Of a DNA stretch of 64,000 bases, positions 40,330 through 55,700 are shown piece by piece. A program made the position numbers and the translations under genes. The notes beneath the pieces were generated by a model that was not told where the DNA came from, did not search any database, and worked only from the letters and a program-made list of their open reading frames with translations. This DNA comes from Glycine soja (Eukaryota > Streptophyta > Magnoliopsida > Fabales > Fabaceae), in the NCBI RefSeq assembly GCF_004193775.1, contig NC_041019.1, positions 69,501 through 133,500 of the forward strand. The letters run 5' to 3'. Position 1 is the first letter of the stretch; each line of letters opens with the position of its first letter.

Positions 40330-42306
40330 ATGTGCACGGTGGTTTCAAGTTCAATCCTTGTGGGATGGCTTTCTTCTTATCCCAAAACGAAAAGGAGCGT
40401 TGGCAATGGCATAAGCCATTTAAGCCCCGCTATATCCGTAGCAGCCACAGCTATGGCTAAAGATGTGTGGACCCGAACATCCTCTTCCAACACCAGTAGG
40501 CAACGTAGTAGAAGGCAGCAGTACTGGGACCGCAGCGTTGACATGGAAGAGCTATTAGCGGCAATTGGACAGACCCAGAACGAGGATGAACTGTATGCGG
40601 TTATGTCTCCCTACAACGGGAGGCAGTTATCCATGCGCTTCATGGTTTCCCTGCTGTCCCGCGAGCCCGATTGGCAACGTGCTCTTGCCCTTCTCGATTG
40701 GATCAACGACAAGGCCCTCTATTCTCCCTCCCTCTTCGCCTACAACGTCCTTCTCCGCAACGTCCTTCGGGCCAAGCAGTGGCACCTCGCACACGGCCTG
40801 TTCGATGAAATGCGCCAAAAGGGCCTCTCCCCAGATAGGTACACTTACTCCACCCTCATCACTTCTTTCGGCAAACACGGCTTGTTTGATTCTTCCCTCT
40901 TTTGGCTCCAGCAGATGGAGCAAGACAATGTCTCCGGCGACCTTGTCCTCTACAGTAACTTGATTGACCTTGCCCGCAAGTTGTCCGATTATTCCAAGGC
41001 CATTTCCATCTTCTCCAGATTGAAAGCCTCCACTATTTCCCCCGACCTCATTGCTTATAACTCCATGATCAATGTCTTTGGAAAAGCCAAGCTCTTCCGC
41101 GAGGCTCGCCTTCTTCTTCAAGAGATGAGAGACAATGCCGTTCAACCCGACACCGTCAGCTATTCCACCCTTCTTGCCATCTACGTTGACAACCAAAAGT
41201 TTGTTGAAGCACTTTCTTTATTCTTCGAAATGAATGAAGCCAAATGCCCTCTTGATCTCACCACTTGTAACATCATGATTGATGTTTATGGCCAGCTTCA
41301 CATGCCCAAGGAAGCCGACCGCCTCTTCTGGAGTATGAGGAAAATGGGGATTCAACCCAACGTCGTTAGCTATAATACGCTCTTGAGGGTTTATGGAGAG
41401 GCTGACCTATTTGGGGAAGCCATCCATCTGTTCCGTTTGATGCAAAGTAAGGATGTACAACAGAATGTCGTCACCTACAACACTATGATTAATATTTATG
41501 GCAAGACTCTTGAGCACGAGAAGGCTACCAATCTCATTCAAGAAATGAAGAAAAGGGGTATTGAACCCAATGCCATCACCTATTCCACCATAATTTCTAT
41601 ATGGGAGAAGGCAGGGAAACTGGACCGCGCTGCCATCTTGTTTCAGAAATTAAGGAGTTCAGGAGTTCGAATTGATGAGGTTCTTTACCAGACAATGATT
41701 GTAGCCTACGAGAGGGCAGGTTTAGTTGCTCATGCAAAGCGTCTACTTCATGAGCTCAAGCGACCAGATAACATTCCCAGGGACACTGCGATCGGAATTC
41801 TTGCCAGAGCTGGTAGAATTGAAGAGGCTACCTGGGTTTTCCGGCAGGCTTTTGATGCTCGAGAGGTCAAAGATATATCTGTGTTTGGTTGCATGATTAA
41901 TCTTTTCTCTAAGAACAAAAAGTATGGCAATGTAGTTGAAGTGTTTGAGAAGATGAGAGTGGTGGGATATTTTCCTGATTCTGATGTTATTGCTCTTGTG
42001 TTGAATGCTTTTGGAAAGTTGCGTGAATTTGATAAAGCAGATGCTTTATATAGACAGATGCATGAAGAAGGGTGTGTTTTTCCAGATGAAGTTCATTTCC
42101 AGATGCTGAGTCTATATGGTGCAAGAAAAGATTTCGTGATGGTAGAGTCATTGTTTGAGAAGCTGGATTCCAATCCTAATATCAACAAGAAAGAGTTGCA
42201 TCTTGTTGTTGCTAGCATTTATGAGAGAGCAGATAGACTTAATGATGCTTCCCGAATAATGAATAGGATGAATCAAAAAGCAAACAGAAGTCATTATCAT
42301 GCTTAG
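40330..42306 (+). CDS. Pentatricopeptide repeat protein, P class (At5g39980-like)
   Basis: PPR proteins bind specific RNAs in chloroplasts or mitochondria and control their processing, splicing or translation. This is a single-exon gene of 658 residues. After an N-terminal region (1 to about 70, Ser/Thr/Lys/Arg-rich, compatible with an organelle-targeting peptide) and a conserved linker around DMEELLAAIGQTQNEDELYA, about fifteen 35-residue PPR units run from about residue 133 to near the end. Examples begin PDRYTYSTLITSFGKHG, PDLIAYNSMINVFGKAK, PNVVSYNTLLRVYGEAD and PNAITYSTIISIWEKAG. All are P-type, with no E or DYW tail and no SMR domain. Sequence and layout resemble Arabidopsis At5g39980 (EMB3140), described as chloroplast-targeted; this is by recollection, not search. 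The start is the first ATG; a second Met at 42 (MAKDVW) is less likely, as it would shorten the targeting region. Confidence 0.92.
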   Translation: MCTVVSSSILVGWLSSYPKTKRSVGNGISHLSPAISVAATAMAKDVWTRTSSSNTSRQRSRRQQYWDRSVDMEELLAAIGQTQNEDELYAVMSPYNGRQLSMRFMVSLLSREPDWQRALALLDWINDKALYSPSLFAYNVLLRNVLRAKQWHLAHGLFDEMRQKGLSPDRYTYSTLITSFGKHGLFDSSLFWLQQMEQDNVSGDLVLYSNLIDLARKLSDYSKAISIFSRLKASTISPDLIAYNSMINVFGKAKLFREARLLLQEMRDNAVQPDTVSYSTLLAIYVDNQKFVEALSLFFEMNEAKCPLDLTTCNIMIDVYGQLHMPKEADRLFWSMRKMGIQPNVVSYNTLLRVYGEADLFGEAIHLFRLMQSKDVQQNVVTYNTMINIYGKTLEHEKATNLIQEMKKRGIEPNAITYSTIISIWEKAGKLDRAAILFQKLRSSGVRIDEVLYQTMIVAYERAGLVAHAKRLLHELKRPDNIPRDTAIGILARAGRIEEATWVFRQAFDAREVKDISVFGCMINLFSKNKKYGNVVEVFEKMRVVGYFPDSDVIALVLNAFGKLREFDKADALYRQMHEEGCVFPDEVHFQMLSLYGARKDFVMVESLFEKLDSNPNINKKELHLVVASIYERADRLNDASRIMNRMNQKANRSHYHA

Positions 42307-43418
42307 CAGTGTGCATCTGCCTTTTTCCCTGTGTAACTTGTTGATGAACATTCTTTAGCCCTGTAATCAGAAAACCTCTCATTCCCAACTGAGTGTCATG
42401 TATATATGATACGATATTGAGCAACGATGCATATTCTGAATAGCAGCATCCTGATAATTAGTCATTACACTTCTATTCCCGACTTATGAGCAATCTTCTT
42501 TTATTACCTGCCCTGTCGGATTTCATTTTAGTGTTCCTGGGGGCTCTTCTTCCCAGAAAGTTGAGCCGCTCTTTCTGCCAATATATGACTGTGCTTGTTG
42601 TAAATCCGATGAGAATTTCAATTACAGATGTAACTGAAAACAATGAATGTCGTGTGCATTGTTGTGTTTCTCTGCGAAACTCAATACTGTGCTAAGGAAA
42701 ACTCTACAATGTTATTAATGTTAGAATTCAATGGTTCTGTGAGTCAAACTACTCGCGATAATTTTGATTAATTGTGGATCGGGAGGCTTTTGTTCCTCAA
42801 TACATGCCTATACGTGATGCCAAATTTAGTTGCTTGATTAGTATTTGTCTAAGTATAGTTTCATAATTGAATTGCCTACATGGTAAGTAAATTTTAAAAG
42901 GTTTAACTCTAATATACCAAATTGAACATTTTATTAATTAAGGGACCAAATTAAATGAATAAAATGGAAAGACAAAAAATAATTTAGCCAACAAGTTTTC
43001 ATACACAATTTTTTGTGATGAAAATATTATTGCGATAAAAAAATTGTTGATTTTTTTTTGCATATTTACTGTTTCTAAATTAAAATACAAATGAATTATT
43101 TTTTAAACAAATAAATATTAAAAAGTATAGAGTTGCAGAATGATACTTATTTATAATCAGTGAATTCACTATTAAAAGTAAGAAACTTTACAATGTAGAT
43201 TAGGAGTTTGAATTAGTAAAAATGAAAGGAGATTAGGGAAGGAACTAGGAAGAGAGGAGGAAAGTTGCGGGTTAACGAGAGTTTAGGCAATAATGAATTT
43301 AGGTTAATATTCAGGACAGGAGTTGAGATTTACGGCAGCCGCAACAGGCAGGACAACGCGTCTTAAATTGGCAGCAGAAACGGAAAGAGCCTTTTATTAA
43401 AAAAGAAGAAAAAAAAAG

Positions 43419-43468
<50 letters not shown>

Positions 43469-43500
43469 GAGCGCATCCTAAGGCAGAAAAGATATTTTTG
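42307..43500. other. Intergenic: PPR 3' flank and helicase 5' flank
   Basis: No gene supported. The ORF 42486-42695 overlaps the expected PPR 3' flank and shows no domain. A (AT)n(AG)n microsatellite lies at 43420-43468, close to the transcribed start of the helicase gene. Confidence 0.4.
43420..43468. repeat. Compound microsatellite (AT)n(AG)n
   Basis: About 25 bp of AT (43420-43445) pass directly into about 24 bp of AG (43445-43468), roughly 270 bp upstream of the helicase start codon and probably near the promoter or 5'UTR. Confidence 0.95.
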
Positions 43501-43736
43501 TATCCATCATCCCATCCAAGTTTGAAGGCGTGTTTGTTGTGTGGGTGGCGTTTAGGGTTTCTCGATCTTCGTCAATAATCGTCGTCTCCATTTCAGTCAG
43601 GGTTTTAGTCTTCCTCTCCTCCCAATACACACTGCATACAGGTTCCCTTGTCTCTCTATCTTGTTCTTTTTATCCATGGCCATGCTTGGAATTCAATTGA
43701 TTGATTGTTTGAATTGTAGGGTGATCGCTTGGAAGC

Positions 43737-47132
<3,396 letters not shown>

Positions 47133-47984
47133 TTTTCAACCTGATAGCATTATATACTGTCTTATTAGGTATTAGGTGCAGACATACACCTAGGGTGATT
47201 TTTCTCCCTTTTTTGTCTTCTTTTCAAGTTTATGGTCTTTAATTTACTCTTACCTTTCTAGTGTTTCAAGCCACAATATCATTTTGTACGGTTTACAATG
47301 CTAATCACCAAAGGGAGATGTGGGTGTGTATGTAGCATCATTTCCACATCAGTAAAGGTAGTGCAGTGTCAGTAGGTGTTGGCAATGGCGATTACTAACA
47401 TATTAGGAGTTCTTTTTAACAACTTTCTGTACTCTTCATTTTGGGTGGTTATTTTGGTGGGAGAAAGGTTGTAGAATATGCGGTGGGAGAGGTGGAGGCA
47501 TTTCTTTAAAGTCGGATCTTTTATCTCTTGATCATGTTTCTACCCAATGTATGTTGTCATCTTGACTTCCCCATTTTGATGGGCTAAGGCTTGTAATATT
47601 TTAGTGGTTGACTGAAATGAATGAAAAGTATTCTTGCCGGATGTTTGTATTGTGACATATTTGTGTGGAAATATCTGCTCATGGTGTTTCTTATATTGAG
47701 GATATGTTTGGTAAGACAAAAATGGGTAGGTGGATAATCACTGTATTAGAACTTTAGTAGTTTTAAAACACATTAGCAAGTATGGCCTTGGATAGGTTGT
47801 TGTACTTCCAATCCAAACGCACTTTAAAATTAAAATGCATTATTTTGTTTTAAAAAGTTGTATAATGTGTCACAATTTCTTGCATTATATAACAGTCTGG
47901 ATAGTTTGTTTATGTAAGAATCTTAAGAATGAGTTCTTTTATAACTGATTTGTCTATTATTTTAGGAATTTACAATGTTTATCT
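47133..47984. other. Helicase 3'UTR and short intergenic spacer
   Basis: The first few hundred bases are probably the helicase 3'UTR. No coding region is supported before the lipid-transfer-protein pseudogene. Confidence 0.4.
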
Positions 47985-48545
47985 TTATTTGCCTTTGTCT
48001 TTGTTTCCAGTGGTTGATCCCTTCTCAGCACCACTGGAAACTGAAGTTGAACTGGAACTGTTTGTTTTGCTGGATTTTTGGAATCCCTCAAACACCTTAG
48101 CATCAGGAGAGTTAGGTACTAAATGCAAAAGATCTGAATGATATGATATGATATGATATCAGCAAGCCAAGCCACAGTAGTATACTGGTATTTATAGATA
48201 AAGCAAATTAATAACATTTCATTACCTACACACTGAGTTATATTATTAGCAGGTGCGTGGCAAGCAGTGGGTAGTTGAATAGCGAGAGTGGCGTTGATCT
48301 TGATGCCAAGATTGGGGTCGTCGCGATCTTTGATGAGGATGCAGATGCATTTCTTGCTCTTCTCAAGGACCATTTTGAGACCACTGCAGCAATCTATGGT
48401 TGGGGTTTTGGCTTCACCACCAACGTAAGGAACACAGCTAGCTAAGCCCAATTAGTTTGTCTGCACATTCTTCTCTGTCCATGTTTAAATCTGACTTTGC
48501 AAAACCAACCAGCAATACCACAACTAGTAACATTAACATTAACAT
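47985..48545 (-). pseudogene. GPI-type non-specific lipid transfer protein gene (YLS3/LTPG-like), frameshifted
   Basis: The minus strand reads an ATG at 48545, a hydrophobic signal peptide (LMLLVVVLLVGFA), then EECADKLIGL. After one extra base near 48442 (an in-frame TAG appears at once) the frame resumes with SCVPYVGGEAKTPTIDCC, SGLKMVLEKSKKCICILIKD and QLPTACHAPANNITQC. All eight cysteines of the LTP motif (C, C, CC, C.C, C, C) are present across the shift. An intron (donor GTAG|GTAATG, acceptor CAG at 48134) leads to a second exon, 47985-48133: DLLHLVPNSPDAKVF, then Ser-rich SSSSTSVSSGAEKGSTTGNK, ending KDKGK-stop. Relatives normally continue into a hydrophobic GPI-anchor signal, which is absent. 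These proteins carry lipids at the cell surface. The single shift may be a real lesion or a sequence error. Confidence 0.75.
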
Positions 48546-49245
48546 GGGATCCCTCAACCTTCTGCTGCTGCTCTTAGAAATCATTGTGTTGTGAATGAGA
48601 ACTATCAATAATGTTGTTTATGCTTTGCTATGCTTGTGACTTGGGACTTCACTCCGCATTTTCAACATAACATAGTGGGGTGTGTGGGCCCTTCCCTAGC
48701 TATCCATCACATGTGAACCAACTTTGATCTCTACGCGGCCCTGTCCCATGATTCTATTGTACTTGTTATGTTTATTATCATCTGTATAACTTAAAAAAAA
48801 ATAAATTGAACTGTTCAGTATAAAAATTTATATAATTTTCATTTCTGAACGAGAAACGGCTATCGGACACACTCAAATGAGTTTAAGTGTGTTTTTGTTT
48901 CCTTGTTTAAGGTGTGTTTGGGAAGAATTGGTGTGGCTTAACACTTTCCAGCATGAAATTGAGGAGTAAGACTTCGTTTTTTATGTTGAAAAGCGATTTA
49001 CGCTATTTTAACTGATAACTATACACACACTTAATATATTGGCATTGGACGGATTTTAAACATAAAAACAAACACACTATAAATTGCAAGGTGCAAGATG
49101 ATTTTCTTAAACATTTTAATAAACATATTTTAGCAAACCTAAAACTAAATTATTACAAAATTTAATCATTTACTTTCGTAAAAACCATCTAATGTTTATA
49201 ATTCTTTTTATTATTATTTTGAAGTGGAGTCACCTTCACATTCCA
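48546..49245. other. Intergenic
   Basis: AT-rich, with no gene supported. It ends at the left target-site duplication of the RTE element (49246-49260). Confidence 0.4.
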
Positions 49246-49260
49246 TCTCTTGAAGATACA

Positions 49261-51565
49261 CAACAACAACAACAACAACGCCTTATCCCACTAGGTGGGG
49301 TCGGCTACATGGATCAACTTCCGCCATAATGTTCTATCAAGTACCATACTTCTATCCAAATCATTAAGTGCGAGATCCTTTTTTATAACCTCTCTTATAG
49401 TCTTTTTGGGTCTTCCTCTACCTCGAATTGTTTGTCTTCTCTCCATCTGGTCTACTCTCCTCACTACAGAGTCTACCGGTCTTCTCTCTACATGCCCAAA
49501 CCACCTAAGTCTATTTTCCACCATCTTCTCTACAATAGGCGTTACTCCAACCCTCTCTCTAATAGCTTCGTTTCTAATTTTATCCTGTCGAGTCTTACCA
49601 CACATCCACCGCAACATCCTCATCTCCGCTACACCTACTTTATTCTCATGTTGGCTCTTGACCGCCCAACATTCTGTTCCGTACAAAATCGCCGGTCTTA
49701 CCGCAGTCCGATAAAACTTTCCCTTTAGCTTGATCGGTACCTTTGCATCACATAACACCCCCGATGCTTTTCTCCATTTCATCCATCCTGCTTGAATGCG
49801 ATGATTCACATCCCCTTCAATTTCCCCATCATCCTGTATTACAGACCCAAGATATTTAAACCATGTGACTTGAGGGATAATATGGTCTCCTATTTTCACC
49901 TCTGAGTTAGAAACCCTCCTTCTTTTGTTGAACTTACATTCCATATACTCCGATTTGCTTCTGCTTAGGCGAAAGCCATGTGTTTCTAGAGCTCGTCTCC
50001 AAGTTTCCAACCTCTCATTCAACTCCTCCCTCGACTCTCCAAGGAGGACTATGTCATCTGCAAAAAGCATGCATCTCGGCACTATCTCTTGGATTTGTTC
50101 CGTGAGGACATCCAGAATTAAGGTAAAAAGGTAGGGGCTAAGGGTTGACCCTTGATGCAAACCAATTGTGATGGGAAAATCGTCTGACTCTCCACCCTGT
50201 GTCCTAACACTAGTCGATACCCTATCATACATATCTTGGATAGCTCGAATATATGCAACCCTAACCCCTTTCTTCTCTAGAGCTTTCCACAAAATCTCTC
50301 TAGGCACTCTATCATACGCTTTCTCCAAGTCAATAAAAATCAAGTGCAAGTCTTGTTGGGCCATGCGATATTGCTCCATCACCCGCCGTAATAAATAAAT
50401 CGCTTCCATGGTCGACCTTCCCGGCATGAAACCAAATTGATTCTCAGTAACTTGAGTCTCCTTTCTTAATCTCCGTTCGATCACTCTTTCCCATAATTTC
50501 ATGGTATGACTCATGAGTTTGATTCCCCTATAATTTGTACAATTTTGTATATCCCCCTTGTTCTTATAGATTGGCACTAACGTGCTTCTCCTCCATTCCT
50601 CCGGCATGCGTTTTGACCTCATAATTTCGTTAAAGAGTTCGGTGAGCCACTCAAGACCTCTATCTCCAAGAGTTTTTCACACTTCAATAGGTATGTTGTC
50701 TGGCCCCACCGCCTTACCGTTACTCATTCTTTTCAACGCTTCCTTTACTTCCTGTTTCTGAATCCGACGATAGTACTTATAGTTCCGGTCCTCTCCTCTT
50801 GTGTCTAGACTGCTAGAGTCATATCCATATCCATCATTAAATAAGTTGTGGAAATACGCCTTCCACCTTTCCTTGATATCTTTTTCATGCACTAAGACTT
50901 TGCCTTCTTCATCCTTAACACACTTTACTTGATCCAAATCTCTAGTCTTCCTCTCTCTACCCTTAGCAAGCCTATATATAGATCTTTCTTCGTCCCTGGT
51001 TCCTAGAGCTTGGTATAGTCCGTCAAAAGCTTGGGCTCTTGCCTCACTCACCGCCTTTTTGGTTTCATTTCTAGCTATCTTATACTTATCCCAAGTTTCA
51101 GAATTTCTACACCTAGACCACTCCTTGAAACACTCCTTTTTTACTCTAACTTTGCTCTGAACATTTTCATTCCACCACCACGATTCTTTACCCCTAGGTC
51201 CAAAACCTCTAGATTCACCCAACGTCTCTTTAGCCACTTTAATAATCTCTTGAGACATCTTGTTCCACATATCATTTGCACTTCCTTGTGATTGTCCACA
51301 CCATCCCTCCCATATCTTTTGTTGGAAGATTCCTTGTTTCTCACCCTTCAAGTGCCACCATTTGATCCTTGGTGCTACCATAGGACTTCTTCTCTTTGCC
51401 CTATCTCTAATTCTTACATCCATAACCAAAACTCTATGTTGGGTAGTCAAGCTCTCTCCCGGGATAACTTTACAGTTCAAGCAATACTTCCTATCAGACT
51501 TCCTGATAAGGAAGAAATCTATCTGAGAACATGTCCCTCCACTTTTGTAAGTGATAAGATGTTCC
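49261..51565 (-). mobile_element. RTE-type non-LTR retrotransposon, 5'-truncated
   Basis: About 2.3 kb, flanked by a 15-bp perfect duplication TCTCTTGAAGATACA (49246-49260 and 51566-51580). On the minus strand it ends with (TTG)n (49261-49279), the short tandem tail typical of RTE LINEs. It encodes the end of an AP-endonuclease-like domain and a complete reverse transcriptase. The 5' end is truncated within the endonuclease, as is usual for target-primed insertion. The long target duplication, lack of an LTR and repeated tail all fit target-primed reverse transcription. Confidence 0.93.
49291..51564 (-). pseudogene. RTE endonuclease end and reverse transcriptase, one in-frame stop
   Basis: One continuous frame broken only by a TGA at about 50674-50676, where relatives have Trp (IEV-stop-KTLGDRGLEWL). 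Before the stop come the end of the AP endonuclease (GGTCSQIDFFLIRKSDRKYC) and a Lys/Arg/Trp-rich linker ending in GKAVGPDNIPIE, the RT start. After it come the RT motifs: LVPIYKNKGDIQNCTNYRGI, FMPGRSTMEAI, IFIDLEKAYDRVPRE, GLHQGSTLSPYLF, MLFADDIVLL (the FADD active site) and KYLGSVIQ. The C-terminal part includes LRWFGHVERR. The end of the frame, at 49291, lies about 12 bases from the TTG tail. The 5' edge of the frame fuses to host sequence, so the apparent ATG at 51705 is not the element's own. Confidence 0.93.
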
Positions 51566-51580
51566 TCTCTTGAAGATACA

Positions 51581-51845
51581 ATACCACTTTTTTTTTGGCG
51601 TCCATCAGTTCTCATGTCTAATACTTTTTTCAGCATCTTGAGTTCGTCCTCCATTGCATTTATTTTTTTGGTCATTTTAGTTTCTTCATATCTTATAAGC
51701 TCCATGATAGCAACATTGTAACTTTGGTAAATAACATATGGTGGTCTAATTCCTTTGACAAATTCTTCGTCACGTCTTCATTTTTTCTCCTGAACATCGC
51801 GTCTTCCAACTGGCCACTAGCCAGTATGTGTTTGTTGCTAAATAT
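51581..51845 (-). pseudogene. Host coding fragment interrupted by the RTE element
   Basis: Right of the insertion, the minus strand reads EEFVKGIRPPYVIYQSYNVA, then IMELIRYEETKMTKK and a heptad-like segment MEDELKMLKKVLDM, then RTDGRQKKSGIVSSR. Removing the element and one copy of the target duplication, the frame would end almost at once (DGM-stop, left side near 49240). A frame change about 45 bases upstream joins it to HILASGQLEDAMFRRKNED. It looks like the C-terminal exon of a coiled-coil protein, already decayed or broken by the insertion. I do not recognise the family. Confidence 0.4.
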
Positions 51846-52790
51846 GGGAATCGTTATGCTTTTTTAATATATAACAATTGGATAACAAGAAATTCATAAT
51901 TTTAATGTTATTTATTTGAACATACGTAACATGAACCCGTGACAAATCGATGCATATATTCTTTAGGGTAACCCGTGATTATTTTGGATTTATCCGTGAT
52001 TACCTATATTATTTGATTATAGTTATTGGACCCACAAAAACTTTCTCTAACGGTGAATAGGAAACCACTTCTGAATTTGGAAGTAGGGACTCGAGAGTTC
52101 AGAGCCACAAATTCATTTTCTTCTTTGACTTTGCATTTGCAATTAGTAAACGAAAAACTTGAACGAATACATCATTTTCGGCTCAATTCAATTCATATTA
52201 TCCACTACGTTTGCGATTCTTTTCCCCTTGAGCTTATCTCATTTCTTTTCTCTTTTGGTTGAAATATATCTCCTTTCTTTCAAGTACTTCTAACTCTTGA
52301 TACTAAAAGAAAAAGAGTTGAAAAAATTAAGACCTACTCTTAAAAGTCGTATATGTCCTACCATTCCTGATTGATTGACAAGATAAAAATCTTAAAACTG
52401 ACAATACTTGAAAATTCAACTATTAGTAGTAGAAGTTACAATTGTCAACAAACAGTATCAATCATTGAAACCAAGCTTAAATGCAACTTGGTCGAAGTGA
52501 AAAATCCAAATGAAATGATGTGGTTACATGGAGGAGAGATGACCAAATTCCTGCAAAGATTGGTTCAACTCAATTCCTAATCAAGCATCAGTAATGGGCA
52601 TTCTGAAAAGGAAGGCCCAAAAAACACTTAATACAATAGTCCTCAACTCAAACTTAGCGGTAAGAAATCATATATTATTTTGTAACATGGCCATTGTTAA
52701 TCTATACAAATAGTATCGCGCCTGTTTGCCTAAAACTGTAGTCATGACTCCAGTTTTTCACTATCAGTTACGTATCTGTAGCCACATCCA
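51846..52790. other. Intergenic and KH-gene 3' flank
   Basis: No coding region supported. The right part, from about 52600, is probably the 3'UTR of the minus-strand KH gene. The ORFs at 52026-52262 and 52371-52580 show no domain. Confidence 0.4.
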
Positions 52791-52796
52791 ATTCCC

Positions 52797-55700
52797 TCAT
52801 TTTCCAGGATTACCTTTGTGTTGTGGAGGTGCAGAAGTGGGTGAAAAGGGATCATAAATTTGGTCTGTAGCATATGCAATCTTACCAGAAGCCATGGGGG
52901 GATTGCTGACAAACTTTTGATTCAGAGGCATTGAGATATCTGCCCATGCCATCTGAGTAGCATAGCTTTTTCGAATAGGCATGCCTCTTTGGGAACCAGC
53001 ACTGGTCAAATTTGGAATTTGTGGGGCAGAAATGAAGTTCTTCATACCCATTTGTGCGGCTGATGATCTAGGTGCAGGTTGACCAGCATATGGAAACACA
53101 CCATGTCTGGGTGGTGGAATTGAGTTCGAGATGGAACCTGATCTTCCCCCAAAGGCAACGGCTTGATCCACTTGACCAGGGAATTGTGTCCTTGGAAAGA
53201 TTTGACGAGGCTGATCAGGCACAGCAAAACCAAATGGTGGAGGTCGTGGACCAGAAGGTGGTTCTTGTGTAGCACCTGATTGACTGTTTGGTCCAGAATA
53301 GACTTGACCATAGTCTGCATTGGGCAGATGTGATTGAAAAGTAAAATTTCCAGATTTTGATGTCCCCAAGACTGGTGGTTTTACATGGGTGTGATAAGGA
53401 GCAACTCCAAAAGCAAGATTAGGTATTCCTGCTTGCTGAGGCAATGGAAGTGAAGGGGATATTCCAGGTGAAGGAAATGAAACAGGTCCCAATAAATGGT
53501 TTGCAGATATTGGTACAGGCATTGGTCTCAAAGAAGATGGTTGTCCAGGGGATATTCCTACTTGATGTGGAGGAAAGGTGGCAGATCGTGGCATCATTGA
53601 CATATTTGACTGTGGTGGCTTAAATGCAACATCTGGCTGTTGATGTAGAGAAACAGGTCTTGCAGGTGGAACCACTGGTGAAGCCATTGGCACCATATTG
53701 CTGGGACCAACAGACATTTTAACAGTGACAGGGGCTTCGTTCTGGCCAGAAGAGACCCCTAGATGGGTCAATGACTGGTTAGGTATTGATGACGATATAC
53801 CAGACATAGGTAGATGCATTGAAGACACAGATGTCTGATGTTGTCCTATTGGCGTTGGTTGGCTTAAAGTAACAGGAAATGAAAGTGAAGCATTTGTTGG
53901 AGTTAACAAATTCTGTACAGGGTTTCTTGGGGGCCCAATGTGACCCAAAGGACTTGTCTGAGTCATATGTGAATACTGTAAAACCTGTCTTGGTGGTGGT
54001 GCTTGCACAGAAACATGTTGATTTGGAATAATCGGCTGAAATCCAGCAGGTCCAGGTTGAGCACCAAAAGGCGAAGTCATGTTTGAAGTGTGTGATGGAA
54101 AATGGGGAGTTCTAGCAAGACCTAATGGATTTGGGAGGGCTACACTGCCAGACGAAGCAAACACAGGGGAATGAGATGGAACCACTGAAAACCATGGACT
54201 AGAGTATTGGAAGTTATCACCATGCATTTGTGTAACAGCTACTGGTTGCAACACAGCCTGGTTTTCCAGAGATAGAGAATCTGCATGAGAAGGGGGGCAT
54301 TCGTGGCTTTGACTCAGAACATTAGTGCTGTACCTAGAAACTGATATAGAGGGAGTAGAACCAGCAGCTAAATTCCCCTGAATAAAAGACACCAATAATT
54401 ACAAGAACAATCAAAATAGAAAATACAGAAGGAATGGCATCATTACAAAAATAATAATAATAAAAAGTATTATAACATAACCGTAAATCATAAAAAAGTT
54501 CTATCATGTGAAATGACAAGACTCACAATTACAGAGGTAACTAGCAGTTCAATGATTGACATTGCAGCATCCACTTTTTCAAAACTATCAGCTGATAGGT
54601 TAACATGCATCTCTTTGTAATTGCACTGGATATCAGTTCCAGGTTTAATTTCACCCTGAAAATGTAACAGTTAAATAAATGGAAAACAGAAAGCAAATGC
54701 AAACAATTACATTTCTTTCCTCCCAAAATCAAGTTATAATATTTCAAAGTCATCGTGCAGAATAAAAGCCACATTATATTATCAAGTGAAGGAACTTACT
54801 TTCTCTCCTGTGTCTGCTTTGATTCCATGAATTTTTATCTTTGCACCAGTTTCCTGATATATGCATATATCAGAGATCAATTAAAAAAATAAACAAATTT
54901 AATATTGTGATCTCAATCAGCAGATACAGCTTACTGACTGCAGCTTACTGACTGCAGATAACCAATGAAGGATAGAATAGATATCAACACAATGATCTTA
55001 CCTTTTCAAGTTGTTTTTGATTATCACCTTCAAGCCCATATATTAGACCAACAAAATTGTACCCAGGATATTCTTGGACCTGGAAAGATGGTATTACATA
55101 TAAGAGTTTTCATTGTATTATAGAACTTCAGGTTTAGTTGAAGATATTTCATTTTTGAAAAAAGCAAAATATCATTCTTAAAATTAAGTTACAACAAAGA
55201 AATGCCAAACTTTAGCATTAACATATCAGAAGCAAAAGAGGTTGAGTCATTTTGCATTCTTACTCTGTAGAGCAATCGGTATAAAAGTAATATATTTTAA
55301 TTGTAATCTAGGTTGGGCTGTTAGTGTGCCTCAATTCAATGATACATCTTATACTACAAGTTAGTTTTCAACTTTCCCTCAAGAATACAAGGAGTGAGCT
55401 TCAACAACAACATCAACCATCAGGAAAGCAGCCAAGGAAAATGGATGAGAAGATCATTTCTGGAAAATAAAAAGTCTGGAAATGACTTATCTGTTTCTGG
55501 TCAGTTAATTAACACTTGCCACATGCTCAAGTCAAACACCATGGACCTTAAAGTCAGACTCATAAAGAAATAATATAAGGCCTCAACCTAAAAATTGCCA
55601 CCACCTTACAAGTTACAACATAAAAGAAATATTATAAGACCCACAAAACCTTAACTACACCCATAATAATTAATATTATAATTATTAACAGAATTAAAAT

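Noticed and set aside
40627..41196. 189-residue minus-strand ORF
   Set aside because: It lies antisense inside the PPR coding region, where codon bias leaves the reverse frame open; it has no domain.
49295..51573. Several plus-strand ORFs of 70-140 residues
   Set aside because: Antisense shadows of the RTE reverse transcriptase frame.
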